Counted from the stretch's first letter, positions 15,078 to 24,338 are shown. The stretch: DNA of 64,000 nucleotides from Streptomyces sp. ASQP_92 (GCF_025399895.1 NZ_JAODUA010000002.1:434001-498000); one strand, 5' to 3'. Numbers and translations are program-made. The notes: generated by a model from the sequence alone, not told the origin.

Positions 15078-16145
15078 ATGCCATCCGCCATGACCCGTAC
15101 CGGGCGCACCACGGTTTTCGCCCCACGCCTTCAGGCTCTGCTCGACGAACACCTCGGCAAGGATCTCGTCCGCCTCGAACCCGACACCATCGGCATCGCC
15201 GGCGCGGAACTCTCCGACCGCATCCTGAGCGCGCGCCGGGCGACGGAGACCGAACGCCCCACCTTCAAACCGCTGCACGGCCGGTCGATCTCCAAGGCGG
15301 AGGCCTCGTCGGTGATGCGCACGATCGGCAAGGACGTGCGCGCCGCACTGGAGCAGCCGGACCCGCTCCCCGAGACCACCGATCTGTCGGGACCCTGGCC
15401 GATCACAGGACACCGGTTCCTGAGCCGCCTCGTCCTGCGCGACGACCCGTACCGGCTGCGCATCCTCATGTCGCGGACGCTGGAGATCGACCCCCGGCTC
15501 ACCTGGACCACCATCGTGGCCGGCGCGGCCCTGCCCCGGCGGCCCGTTCCGGGGCCCCGACTGACGCAGCTCGCCAACCTGTTCGCCCGGGCGGACACCT
15601 ACCACGACCGGCGCTACGCCATGGGCATCTACCGCCGCGCGGCCGCCCCGGTCTGCTTCACCGTCTCCACCCTCGTCGCCAACGCCCTGTGGCTCGGCGC
15701 CCCGTTCGCCGACGACGCGAGCAACCGGAACATCCTCTACGAGGCGATGCGCCTGCTGCCTCCGTCGTGGAACCTCCTGCGCAACAGATCCCCCGAGTAT
15801 CCGGCGATCGACGACCGCATCGGGCACGAGGACGACATCCTGATGCTGCCGCTGCTCACCCACCGCGACCCCGCCCTGTGGGACGCGCCGAATGAGTTCC
15901 GGCCCGAGCGCTGGGAAGGGCTCGACCCGGACAACACCCCCGGATACATGCCCTTCGGCCATGTATCGGAGCGCTGCTGGGGCCGCCACATGGTCATGCC
16001 CCTGGCCGAACTCCTCCTCGACCACATACGGCGCACCGGACTTGTGGTGGCTCCGGGCCAGCGGACCGCGGAGATACCCCTGGTGGGGCTCCTGGGTGTC
16101 AAGACCGTCCACCTAGGACACCGGAGCAAGGTCCGGCATGGCTGA
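15078..16145 (+). CDS. Divergent short cytochrome P450, candidate atropopeptide crosslinking enzyme
   Basis: 355 residues, against about 400 for ordinary bacterial P450s. The ATG at 15078 has GGAG nine bases upstream. The heme-binding loop is FGHVSERCWGR (Cys300 as thiolate ligand), the K-helix ExxR is YEAMR (Glu222, Arg225) and the meander is FRPERW (274-279). The I-helix region (about 190-205, PVCFTVSTLVAN) lacks the usual A/G-G-x-D/E-T acid-alcohol pair, which marks it as an atypical P450 subgroup. Position right behind the precursor makes it the best candidate for oxidative aryl-aryl/aryl-N crosslinking of the AWYFWY core. It has no fused redox partner. It overlaps the next gene by eight bases. 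Confidence 0.85.
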   Translation: MPSAMTRTGRTTVFAPRLQALLDEHLGKDLVRLEPDTIGIAGAELSDRILSARRATETERPTFKPLHGRSISKAEASSVMRTIGKDVRAALEQPDPLPETTDLSGPWPITGHRFLSRLVLRDDPYRLRILMSRTLEIDPRLTWTTIVAGAALPRRPVPGPRLTQLANLFARADTYHDRRYAMGIYRRAAAPVCFTVSTLVANALWLGAPFADDASNRNILYEAMRLLPPSWNLLRNRSPEYPAIDDRIGHEDDILMLPLLTHRDPALWDAPNEFRPERWEGLDPDNTPGYMPFGHVSERCWGRHMVMPLAELLLDHIRRTGLVVAPGQRTAEIPLVGLLGVKTVHLGHRSKVRHG

Positions 16146-17337
16146 CATCGAGACCCCCGAGGCGTCGTTCTTCGACCACCCCCATGCCGCCTACCACCGC
16201 TGGCGCGAAGAGGGCGGGGCGCGCCAGGTGCGATATCCGGGGCCCGCGCCGCTCGAGGGATGGGTCGTCACCTCCCACGCGGAGGCGAAGCGCCTCCTCG
16301 CCGACCCGAGACTCTCCAAGGGCGGTGCGGTGGAGAGGTTCGGGCGGCACACCGGACTCACCGAGGGCCCCGGCAGCGCCCTGTTCGCCCATATGCTCAA
16401 CTCCGACCCGCCCCACCACACCCGGCTGCGCAGACTCGTCCAGAAGGCGTTCACCGGCCGCCGTACCGCGGCCCTGCGTCCCATGATCGAAGCCCATGTG
16501 ACCGCGCTCCTCGACGCATGGGAGGGGCGTGACGAGGCCGAGCTGATCAGCGAGTTCGCCCTGCCGCTGCCGATGGCCGTCGTGTTCGGCCTCTTCGGCG
16601 CCTCCGAGGCGGACCACGAGGTCCTGCGGGTGCGGGGCAACACCCTCGACGGCGGCCAGGTTGACGGCGAGGTGTCGGTGTTCACCGCCGAGTCCATGCT
16701 CACGTACCTGCGGGCGCTCCTGGACCTCAAACGCGAACGGCCCGACGACGGCCTGCTGTCCGCGCTGGTCGCGGCGCGCGAGGAGGGCGAGGAGGCGCTG
16801 AGCGAGGACGAGATCACCTCGATGGCGTTCCTCCTGGTGATCGCCGGCCATCAGACCACGGTCAACCTGATCGCCAACGGCGTCCACGCCCTGCTCACCC
16901 ACCCCGACCAACGCGCCGCCCTTCAGGCCGACATGACGCTCATGCCGGGGGCCGTCGAAGAGATCCTGCGCTACGAATCCCCCTCGGCCCTGGCCTCGCT
17001 GCGGTACGCCGCCGAGCCGGTCGGGATCGGTGAAGTGACCGTAGAAGAGGGTGAGTTCGTGCAGATCTCGCTTCTCGGAGCCAACCGCGATCCCGGCGTG
17101 TTCACCGAACCCGACCGCTTCGACATCCGCCGCGCCGACGCCGCGCAGCACCTCGCGTTCGGCCACGGCATCCACCACTGCCTCGGAGCCCCACTCGCCC
17201 GGCTCCAGGCCGAGATCGCGTTCACCCATCTGTTGACCCGCCACCCCGGCCTGCGTCTGAGCGAGGACCACGAGGCGCGGTGGCAGGCCAACCCCCGCCA
17301 CCGCGGACTGCTCTCGCTGCCGCTACGACTGACGTAG
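16138..17337 (+). CDS. Canonical cytochrome P450, second tailoring P450 of the RiPP locus
   Basis: 399 residues; the ATG at 16138 lies inside the end of the first P450 gene (8-bp overlap), so translation should be coupled. All landmarks of a class I bacterial P450 are present: I-helix VIAGHQTTVN, ExxR in EEILRYES, heme loop AFGHGIHHCLG (Cys348) and PDRFDIRR. It resembles CYP105/107-type oxygenases that use separate ferredoxins. In the RiPP context it could hydroxylate or add another crosslink to the peptide. A single P450 suffices for tryptorubin itself, so its role here is open. Confidence 0.9.
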   Translation: MADIETPEASFFDHPHAAYHRWREEGGARQVRYPGPAPLEGWVVTSHAEAKRLLADPRLSKGGAVERFGRHTGLTEGPGSALFAHMLNSDPPHHTRLRRLVQKAFTGRRTAALRPMIEAHVTALLDAWEGRDEAELISEFALPLPMAVVFGLFGASEADHEVLRVRGNTLDGGQVDGEVSVFTAESMLTYLRALLDLKRERPDDGLLSALVAAREEGEEALSEDEITSMAFLLVIAGHQTTVNLIANGVHALLTHPDQRAALQADMTLMPGAVEEILRYESPSALASLRYAAEPVGIGEVTVEEGEFVQISLLGANRDPGVFTEPDRFDIRRADAAQHLAFGHGIHHCLGAPLARLQAEIAFTHLLTRHPGLRLSEDHEARWQANPRHRGLLSLPLRLT

Positions 17338-17363
17338 GGCGCGTGCGGGCCCGGCCCCGTGCG

Positions 17364-18023
17364 TTACTGCTTCGCGGCGCAGATCACGTCATAGGGCCGG
17401 CCGATGGCCATGGTCAGACGCATGGGCTCGGTCGTCCCCGACGGGCACTGCGAGGTCTCCTTCGTCAGGTCCAGCACCTTGTAGGCGCCCGAACCCGAGG
17501 AGGCGCAGGAGACCTCCTTGGCGGTGGAGGTGACACAGTCGCCCTTGACCAACTGGCCACCACCCGCGCCGGGGTCACCGGGGTGGGTGGCGGACAGGTT
17601 GCGCCCGCACACCGTCTTGGACGGGATGCCGCCGCCCTTGCTCTTGCTGCTGCCGTAACTGATGCTCACCTGGATGATGAGGTCCGTGCCGGCCGGGCAC
17701 TGAATGGAGTCCGGCATGAAGCTCGCGGCCTGGATGTCGAGGGCCTTGAACGTCGCGCCCGATTCGCCGCAGTCGAACGCCTTGTAGCCGTTGGGCGCGT
17801 CATCGGGGTCGGGCCCTCCGCAGTCGCCCACCTTCCACTCGCCCTTCTTGTGGGAGGCGGCCGAGGACGCGGAGGACGACGAGGACTTCTTGCCGTCGTT
17901 CCCGAAGAGCTTGGACGCCCCGAAGCCGAGGCCCAGGACGACCACGAGAATCACCAGTGCGGGGAGGCATCCCCCTCTTCTGCGCGGCTGGCTGGGCACA
18001 GGCGTACTGCCCGGGTGGACCAT
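17364..18023 (-). CDS. LppU/SCO3897-like membrane-anchored extracellular protein
   Basis: 219 residues from the ATG at 18023, which has AGGAGGG eight bases upstream. A short Pro/Arg-rich cytoplasmic start precedes one transmembrane helix (about 20-40, LPALVILVVVLGLGFGASKLF). A Ser-rich linker and an extracellular part with two similar Cys-containing halves (VGDCGGPDPDD...FDCGES and VKGDCVTSTAKEVSCASS) follow. The paired C-x(n)-C layout resembles LppU/SCO3897-type proteins. Function unknown. It converges on the second RiPP P450 and is probably independent of it. Confidence 0.6.
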   Translation of the reverse strand: MVHPGSTPVPSQPRRRGGCLPALVILVVVLGLGFGASKLFGNDGKKSSSSSASSAASHKKGEWKVGDCGGPDPDDAPNGYKAFDCGESGATFKALDIQAASFMPDSIQCPAGTDLIIQVSISYGSSKSKGGGIPSKTVCGRNLSATHPGDPGAGGGQLVKGDCVTSTAKEVSCASSGSGAYKVLDLTKETSQCPSGTTEPMRLTMAIGRPYDVICAAKQ

Positions 18024-18153
18024 GTGTGTTTCCCTCCTGGGAACGGCGGATGACGGGACCACAGGGGTGGACGCGGCATGCACACCTCATGGTTCCTCTT
18101 GACGCGAGCGCGCCCCCGCCCACCCCACACGCGTGCGCCCCGCTCTCGCCGCC

Positions 18154-19512
18154 TCAGCCTTCCGAGGCTTTGCCCCGGGGCCGGCACGTCATGGTGAGGG
18201 GGCCGGGGCCGAGGGTGCCGCGGACCCGTACGGTCATGGTGCTGCCGGGGTCGGGCACCAGGCGCCAGCGAGCGCAGACCGTGGCGAGCGCGAGCGTCAT
18301 CTCGATGAGGGCGAACTGGTCGCCGATGCACTTGCGATTGCCGCCGCCGAAGGGGACATGAGCGCCCCGCGGGAGGGTCTCGGCAGGGCGGGCGGCCCAG
18401 CGGTCGGGGTCGAAGCGCTCGGGGTCGGGGAACAGCTCGGGACGGTGCTGGAGCAGGTACGCGCTGTACAACAGGGCCGTGCCCTTGGGGAGTTGGTGAC
18501 CTGCCAGGGTGGTGTCGGTGGTCGTGACGCGGGTGAAGAACCAGCCCGCCGGATACAGGCGCAGGACCTCGTTGATGACACGGCGGGTGTGGGTCAGACC
18601 GTCGAGATCGGCCGTGGTGGCGGTGCGTCCGGCGAGGGTGCGGTCGACCTCGTCGTGCACCCGGGACTCGACGTCCGGATGCCGGCTGAGCAGCCACAGG
18701 GCGAACGCCAGGCTGTTGGCGGTGGTTTCGAATCCGGCGCCGATCATGACCATGAGCTGGTCGCGGATGTCCGTATCGGTCATCGGAGCGCCGGTGTCGT
18801 CATTGGTCGCGGCGAGCAGCATGGAGACCAGATCGTCGCCGCCCGGTGCCGCCCGGCGCGCGGCGATGATGCCGTCGATGGCGCGGTGCAGCCGGACGCA
18901 GGCGCGGCGATAGCGGCGGTTGGCGGGCGTGGGCAGCCGGTAGAGCGGGCCGAGCGGCAGCATCACCCGCTGGTAGATCCCGTCGATCACGGTGTGCAGG
19001 CTCTGCTGGACCTCGGCCACGGCCTCGTCCTGTGCCTCGGCGCCGAGCACACTGCGGGTGACGATGCGCAGCGTGAGGGTGGTCAGCGCGTCGGTCACGT
19101 CCACACGCAGACCGGGCTGCCAGCGCGAGGTCATCCGGTCGACCTCCTCGCCCATGACGACGGCGTACCGCTCGATCCGGTCGCTCTGGAAGGCGGGCTG
19201 CATCTGGCGGCGCTGCCACCGGTGCTCCCGCCAGCCCGCCATGGGCAGGCTGCTGCCGAAGAGCACACGGGCCTTGTCGAAGAAGGGGCCGCCCTTGTCG
19301 AAGGTGCGGGAGTCGGTGAGCATCCGGTGGGCCGCTTCCGGTTCGCACACCACATACGCGGGCCAGGGGCCCATGCCGATCCGTACGAGATCCCCGTGAG
19401 CGGGCAGGGACGACAGGAACTCCAGCGGGCGTGAGTGGAGTTGCCATGCGTGGCCCAGCAACGGCCAGGCACCGGGGGCTTTTCCCGTACGTGACGGAAG
19501 CTTCGTGCTCAC
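18154..19512 (-). CDS. Cytochrome P450, terpene-oxygenase-like
   Basis: 452 residues from the GTG at 19512, which has GGAGG nine bases upstream; the open frame to 19662 is not used. The N-terminus KAPGAWPLLGHAWQL is the proline-rich hinge typical of the CYP4/CYP102-like and pentalenene-oxygenase-like bacterial P450s. I-helix GAGFETTANS, ExxR in NEVLRLYP and heme loop PFGGGNRKCIGDQ (Cys395) are all intact. It stands alone without a terpene synthase or ferredoxin gene beside it. A hydrophobic substrate is likely but not demonstrable. Confidence 0.85.
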   Translation of the reverse strand: MSTKLPSRTGKAPGAWPLLGHAWQLHSRPLEFLSSLPAHGDLVRIGMGPWPAYVVCEPEAAHRMLTDSRTFDKGGPFFDKARVLFGSSLPMAGWREHRWQRRQMQPAFQSDRIERYAVVMGEEVDRMTSRWQPGLRVDVTDALTTLTLRIVTRSVLGAEAQDEAVAEVQQSLHTVIDGIYQRVMLPLGPLYRLPTPANRRYRRACVRLHRAIDGIIAARRAAPGGDDLVSMLLAATNDDTGAPMTDTDIRDQLMVMIGAGFETTANSLAFALWLLSRHPDVESRVHDEVDRTLAGRTATTADLDGLTHTRRVINEVLRLYPAGWFFTRVTTTDTTLAGHQLPKGTALLYSAYLLQHRPELFPDPERFDPDRWAARPAETLPRGAHVPFGGGNRKCIGDQFALIEMTLALATVCARWRLVPDPGSTMTVRVRGTLGPGPLTMTCRPRGKASEG

Positions 19513-19722
19513 AGGGGGGCACCTCCATGAGGAGTCCGGCGGCCGGGTGACCCTCGTAGTCCCCGGATCCCGGACATCCTTTCCCTCGGCCACGGTAGGG
19601 AATCCGGCGCGAAGCAGCGGAAAACGGCGTACGGTCACGTGTCCCGGCGCCCCACAGTGCACCCGTATGCCATGGGTCGGGACGCCATGTGCCGTACGCC
19701 CATGGGGAGTTGGAGAGGGGGC

Positions 19723-21270
19723 TCAGTGGTGTGGGGGTCCCGCACCCTGAAGGCGTTCCAGGTCCGAGGGGCGCACCTGGATGGCCAGTACGGCGATCAA
19801 CGCGGCCACCACGGCGAAGATCGCGGCCACCACGAACGCGGCGGACACCCCCGAGGTCAGCACCTGATCGCTCCACGGCCGGGGCAGTTGGCCCGTGCGC
19901 CGGAACGCCAGGCGCTGCGCCGGGTCGGCGTGGCTCAGGAACTGGGAGACCTGGTGCTTCGCCTCATCGCGACCGGCGGTGCCGAACACCGTGATCAGAA
20001 TGGACAGGCCGAGCGAACCGCCGACCTGCTGGGACACGTTGAGCATGCCGGACGCGGCGCCGGCCTCGTGGGCCGGGACACCGGAGACGGCCATCAGCGT
20101 CAGAGAGACGAAGTTGAGGCCCATGCCCATGCCGAAGACGAGGAGCGGCCCCAGGATGCTGCCGGGATAGGTCGAGTGGATGTCCGTCCGCGTGAGCCAG
20201 CACAATCCGCCGGCGGCGAGGAGCGAGCCCGTCACCATGAAGGGCTTGGGCCCGTATCTCGGCAGCAGCTGGGACGTCAGACCCGCGCCCACGGCGATGA
20301 TCGCGCTGACCGGCAGGAAGGCGAGACCCGCCCGGAGCGCCGAGAAGCCGAGGACGTCCTGCACGAACAGGGTGAGGAAGAAGAACATGCCGAAGATCGC
20401 GGCCGAGAGGCTCAGCATCATGCCGTAGGTCCCCGCGCGGTTGCGGTCGGCGAACATGTGCAGCGGGGTGATCGGCTGTTGGGAGCGCCGTTCCACCAGG
20501 ACGAAGACGAACAGGAGCACCACCGCGGCGGCGAACGACCCCAGCGTGAACGGGTCGCGCCAGCCTTCCTGGGCGGCCCGGATGAAGCCGTAGACCAGCG
20601 CCACCATGCCGAGGGTGGAGGTCGTGGCGCCCGCGATGTCGAAATGGCCCGAATGCCGCTCGGACTCCTTGATGTGCCGTGGGGTGGCCAGCAGGATCAG
20701 CACGGCGATCGGTACGTTCACGAAGAGCACCCAGCGCCAGTCGAGCCACTCGACGAGCACCCCGCCCGCCAGCAGGCCGATCGCGCTGCCACCGGCCGAC
20801 ACCGCGGCGAATACACCGAAGGCCCGGTTGCGCGCCGGGCCCTCGGTGAACGTGGTGGTGATCAACGCGAGGGCGGTCGGCGAGGCGATCGCGCCGCCGA
20901 CGCCCTGAACGGCACGCGCCGCGAGCAACTGCCCCGCGTTCTGCGACAGTCCGCCGAAGAGGGAGGCCAGTGCGAACAGGAGCACACCGCACATGAACAC
21001 CCGGCGCCGGCCGAGGATGTCGCCGGCCCGGCCGCCGAGCAGCAGCAGCCCGCCGAAGGTGAGGGTGTACGCGCTCACCACCCAGGCGAGGCTCGTGGTG
21101 GAGAAGTGCAGGGCGCTCTGGATGTGGGGGAGGGCGATGTTCACGATGGTGATGTCGAGGACCACCATCAGCTGACAGGAGGCGATGACCAGGAGCGCGA
21201 TCCCGTCGCCGCGCCCCCCGCCGCCGGGGGGCTCGGTCTCGGTCTTCGGTGCCTGCCGCGAACTGGTCAT
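19723..21270 (-). CDS. MFS multidrug exporter, DHA2 (14-helix) family
   Basis: 515 residues from the ATG at 21270; an in-frame start at 21315 is less well placed. The first helix carries VVLDITIVNIALPHIQSALH, motif D of the drug:proton antiporter-2 family. The loop between helices 2 and 3 has GGRAGDILGRRRVF (motif A), and a third block reads GVGGAIASPTALALI (motif C region). About 14 hydrophobic segments are present. Expected role: proton-driven export of a drug or metabolite. No TetR/MarR neighbour is present, but the leftward P450 gene lies downstream on the same strand. Confidence 0.9.
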   Translation of the reverse strand: MTSSRQAPKTETEPPGGGGRGDGIALLVIASCQLMVVLDITIVNIALPHIQSALHFSTTSLAWVVSAYTLTFGGLLLLGGRAGDILGRRRVFMCGVLLFALASLFGGLSQNAGQLLAARAVQGVGGAIASPTALALITTTFTEGPARNRAFGVFAAVSAGGSAIGLLAGGVLVEWLDWRWVLFVNVPIAVLILLATPRHIKESERHSGHFDIAGATTSTLGMVALVYGFIRAAQEGWRDPFTLGSFAAAVVLLFVFVLVERRSQQPITPLHMFADRNRAGTYGMMLSLSAAIFGMFFFLTLFVQDVLGFSALRAGLAFLPVSAIIAVGAGLTSQLLPRYGPKPFMVTGSLLAAGGLCWLTRTDIHSTYPGSILGPLLVFGMGMGLNFVSLTLMAVSGVPAHEAGAASGMLNVSQQVGGSLGLSILITVFGTAGRDEAKHQVSQFLSHADPAQRLAFRRTGQLPRPWSDQVLTSGVSAAFVVAAIFAVVAALIAVLAIQVRPSDLERLQGAGPPHH

Positions 21271-21475
21271 GGTGGTCCTGCCCTCGTGCGAGGGACGGTG
21301 GACGGTGACGTCCACCGTTCGACCCTATGCCCGGCTTCCGGACGTCACCAGTCGATCAAGGGCCGGACCGGCCGTCAGCCGCGCGGCCGGGGCGATGGGG
21401 GTGTGTCCTCCTCGTGGACGGGGTCGGGGTGGCCCGCTCGCGCAACGGCCCCGGGCGGGGCCGGGCCCGTGAGCG

Positions 21476-22390
21476 TCAGCGGCGTCCCCACGCGAGGAGG
21501 GCCGCGTGGGGGAGGGCCAACTCCCCGCCCCCGATGGCGAATTCGGTGCTGAGGAGGTCGAAGTGGCGCCTGATGTCCGCACGGGTCCGCTCGGGCCGGC
21601 TCGCCACGATCTGCCCGACCGTGCCGAGGCCCGCGACCGCCCCTGCCCACCACGCATCGGCTGGGACACGGTGCTCCCAGCGGACCGGCTCGCAGGCGAC
21701 GTCGCGCAGGCCTGCCGAGGTGAGGAGCTCGGCCAGGCCGGTCTCGGTGCGGGGGAAGTCGTCCTCGGCGGCAGGCCCAGCCGACCGGGACGGCACGGGC
21801 AGGCCCGCGTCCCGTACGGCCGCATCCCGTACGGCCCGGCCCAGCAAGGTCTGTCCGGCGGCCTCGGGCACGGCCCAGAGGGTCACCGCGATCCGGCCGC
21901 CCGGACGCACCACCCGGCGCAGCTCGGTGATCGCGGCGCGCGGCCTGCCGACGTGGTCCAGCACGAAGTTGGCCGTCACGGCGTCGAACAGGCCCTCAGA
22001 GAAGGGGAGTTGGGGAAGTACGGCCAGATGGGTGGCGGCCGAGGGGACCGCCCGCGCCGCCCATTCGACCATGTCGGCCTCGGCGTCCACACCCGTCACC
22101 CCGGCGCCCCGCGCACAGGCCGCCTCGGCGACCGTCCCCGTTCCGGTGCCCACGTCCAGTACCCGCACGCCGGCGCCCACCCGGGCCGCGTCGAGCAACC
22201 GGGGGACCGGGTGGGCGCAGACCCCGGCGAAGCTGGACGCGTACGCCTGCGCCCGTCCCGCCCACATCCGCCGCTGGACCGCGTCGAAGGCGGTCGATGC
22301 CTCCGGTGCCGACCGACTCCGGCCCCGCCGCCGGTTCGCGAAAGGCGCCGGTGACGCGGTCGGCTCGGCGTCGTCTCCCCTCGTCTGCAT
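21476..22390 (-). CDS. Class I SAM-dependent methyltransferase
   Basis: 304 residues. The SAM-binding motif I is VRVLDVGTGTGTVAEAACAR, followed by TGVDAEADMVEWA (motif with the ribose-binding acid), FDAVTANFVLDHV and LRRVVRPGGRIAVTLW (motif IV region). This is the UbiE/Methyltransf_11 type. The N-terminal 35 residues are Arg/Ser-rich and may be over-extended. Substrate unknown. A strong hairpin just upstream isolates it from the DUF5133 gene. Confidence 0.85.
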   Translation of the reverse strand: MQTRGDDAEPTASPAPFANRRRGRSRSAPEASTAFDAVQRRMWAGRAQAYASSFAGVCAHPVPRLLDAARVGAGVRVLDVGTGTGTVAEAACARGAGVTGVDAEADMVEWAARAVPSAATHLAVLPQLPFSEGLFDAVTANFVLDHVGRPRAAITELRRVVRPGGRIAVTLWAVPEAAGQTLLGRAVRDAAVRDAGLPVPSRSAGPAAEDDFPRTETGLAELLTSAGLRDVACEPVRWEHRVPADAWWAGAVAGLGTVGQIVASRPERTRADIRRHFDLLSTEFAIGGGELALPHAALLAWGRR

Positions 22391-22414
22391 CCCGGCACCC
22401 TACGGGAGCGACGA

Positions 22415-22442
22415 GGAGCCCGGGGGAAGATCCCCGGGCTCC
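22415..22442 (-). terminator. Hairpin terminator after the DUF5133 gene
   Basis: Perfect 11-bp inverted repeat GGAGCCCGGGG / CCCCGGGCTCC with a 6-base GAAGAT loop. It lies 120 bp downstream of the DUF5133-type gene stop and 25 bp before the methyltransferase start, reading leftward. Confidence 0.65.
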
Positions 22443-22561
22443 GTCACCACGTGTTCCGGTATGGCAGCTGTGGGGGGTAACACCCTTGCACGGCAGGGTA
22501 CTTCAGGGCGTGAGCGCCCTGCCACGGCCCAGGCACTCCAGGCCGCGAGGGCCGCATCGCC

Positions 22562-22789
22562 TCAGGCCGTGAGGACCGAGTCGTCGAAGGTGCGGGCGCC
22601 GGGCAGCCGGTGGCGGGCGGCGATGACGGCGGCGTCGATGTCCCTGGTGCCCGTCGACACGCACAGGGTGTACGTCACGTCGTCCAGGCGTTGCCGGGTC
22701 GCCTCGTCACCGTCGGCGGCATTCAGTACGAGCAGCGCCTCGTACTCGTCGAGCAGATCGCGGAGCACTACCGGATGCGCCATCAGCAT
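22562..22789 (-). CDS. DUF5133-type small protein
   Basis: 75 residues from the ATG at 22789 (MLMAHPVVLRDLLDEYEALL). The middle contains RLDDVTYTLCVSTGTRDIDA, followed by an AAVIAARHRL helix. The MLM-x-HP start and the CVSTGTRD motif match the DUF5133 proteins found in Streptomyces. It is predicted soluble and helical. Function unknown. The longer open frame to 23059 is not used because it lacks a start signal and crosses the upstream promoter area. Confidence 0.65.
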   Translation of the reverse strand: MLMAHPVVLRDLLDEYEALLVLNAADGDEATRQRLDDVTYTLCVSTGTRDIDAAVIAARHRLPGARTFDDSVLTA

Positions 22790-23061
22790 GGGTGGGACCC
22801 TCCAGTCGACACGTTCACGACGTTCACGATGTGCCGCTCTGGTGCCCCGCTCCCCGCGCCGCACACGTGGTGAATTCCGGAGTGGCCGGATGTCGTCCCC
22901 CTGCCCGGGCCAGGCGCTGGGCCGAGCGGAAATCGCTTGTCGCTCTGTTGACGCCGAGTACGATCCGGGTAGGTCGCGCGCCATTCGCGCGGTCGGCCGC
23001 GCGTCATGCGATCCGCCGCGGTGGGTCGCTCCCGCCGAGGCCACCGGAGGGGCGATCACCT

Positions 23062-23277
23062 GTGCTCACGCTCTACATATTGCTCGGACTGCTCGTCGGC
23101 GGGGCCGTGTTCCTCATCGTCACGCTCCTGCGGCGCGGCAAGAGCCGCACCGAGAACGCGGAGGGCCTGCTCATCGAACAGGCGAGCCGCCTACAGGCAC
23201 ACAGAGACCGCGTCTCCTTCGGTACGTTCGCGACCCACAACGCTCCGCCGACCATGTCGGACCACTACCGCAACTGA
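23062..23277 (+). CDS. Small single-pass membrane protein
   Basis: 71 residues from the GTG at 23062, which has GGAGGGG upstream. One hydrophobic helix covers residues 3-23 (LYILLGLLVGGAVFLIVTLL), followed by RRGKSR and a polar cytoplasmic tail. No known motif. The tail contains NAEGLLIEQASR, probably amphipathic. Confidence 0.55.
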   Translation: MLTLYILLGLLVGGAVFLIVTLLRRGKSRTENAEGLLIEQASRLQAHRDRVSFGTFATHNAPPTMSDHYRN

Positions 23278-23342
23278 CGCGGAGGCCCGCGACCGGATCG
23301 GGCGCGCTCCGGTGCGGCAGCGGCAGCTACGGCACCCTTCCC

Positions 23343-24338
23343 TCAGGCCGGGCGGCGGGCCTCGATGAGTGATGCGAGGACCTCCCGGGCAAGTCCCCGG
23401 GCCAGCTCCACCTTGTAGGCGTTGTGACGCAGCGGGACCGCGTCGGCCAGCTCGGCGTCCACGGCCCGCTCGATCGTCTCGGCGGTCGGTGCGGTGCCCA
23501 GCAGCGCGGCCTCGGTCCGCCGGGCCCGCCACGGCCGGTGGGCGAGGCCGCCGAAGGCGAGGGCGACCTCGCGCACCACCCCGCGCTCCAGGTGCACCAT
23601 CGCGGCGACCGAGGCCAGGGCGAAGGTGTGACCGGCCCGGTCCCGGGCCTTGCGGTAGCGCGAGACGGAGCCTTCGGGTGCGGACGGCACCACCACGCCC
23701 GTGACGAGTTCGCCCGGCCGCATCACGGTGTCCACGTCGGGCCTGTCCTGCGGCAGCCGGTAGAACTCGGTCACCGGGACGGCCCGGGTCCCGCCGGGGC
23801 CCTCCAGTTCGACCAGGGCGTCGAGCGCCGCCAGCGCCACGGCCAGGTCGGACGGGTGCGTCGCCACACAGTGCGCGGAGTGGCCGAAGACGGCGTGCTC
23901 GCGGTTCACACCCTCGATCGCCCCGCACCCGCTCCCCGGCACCCGCTTGTTGCAGGGCCTCGACAGGTCCTGGAAATAGCCGCACCGCGTGCGCTGGAGC
24001 AGATTGCCCGCCGTGGTCGCCATGTTGCGGAGCTGCCCGGAGGCGCCACTCAGGAGGGCCTGCGGCAGCACGGGATAGCGGTCCCGAAGGGCGGGATGCG
24101 TGGCGAGGTCGCTGTTGCGCACGGTCGCGCCGACCCGTACCGAGCCGTCCGGCCGCTCCTCGATCCCGTCCAGGGGAAGCCGGGTGATGTCGACCAGGAT
24201 GTCGGGGCGCTCGACGCCGAGCCTCATCAGGTCGACGAGGTTGGTGCCGCCGCCCAGATAGCGGGCCTCCGGCTTTCCTCCGTGGGCGGCGGCCGCCTCC
24301 GCCAGGTTCCGGGGGCGTACATAGGCGACTGGCTTCAC
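23343..24338 (-). CDS. FAD/[4Fe-4S] medium subunit of a xanthine-dehydrogenase-family oxidoreductase (YagS/PaoB-like)
   Basis: 331 residues from the GTG at 24338, which overlaps the stop of the iron-sulfur subunit gene (GTGTGA). RYLGGGTNLVDLMRLGVERP and the ATTAGNLLQRTRC segment form the FAD site. The insert RCGYFQDLSRPCNK...GSGC gives the cysteines of the extra [4Fe-4S] cluster known from E. coli PaoB. It would pass electrons between a molybdenum subunit and the [2Fe-2S] subunit. The expected molybdopterin-binding large subunit (yagR/paoC type) is missing on both sides, so this pair is an orphan. Confidence 0.88.
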   Translation of the reverse strand: MKPVAYVRPRNLAEAAAAHGGKPEARYLGGGTNLVDLMRLGVERPDILVDITRLPLDGIEERPDGSVRVGATVRNSDLATHPALRDRYPVLPQALLSGASGQLRNMATTAGNLLQRTRCGYFQDLSRPCNKRVPGSGCGAIEGVNREHAVFGHSAHCVATHPSDLAVALAALDALVELEGPGGTRAVPVTEFYRLPQDRPDVDTVMRPGELVTGVVVPSAPEGSVSRYRKARDRAGHTFALASVAAMVHLERGVVREVALAFGGLAHRPWRARRTEAALLGTAPTAETIERAVDAELADAVPLRHNAYKVELARGLAREVLASLIEARRPA

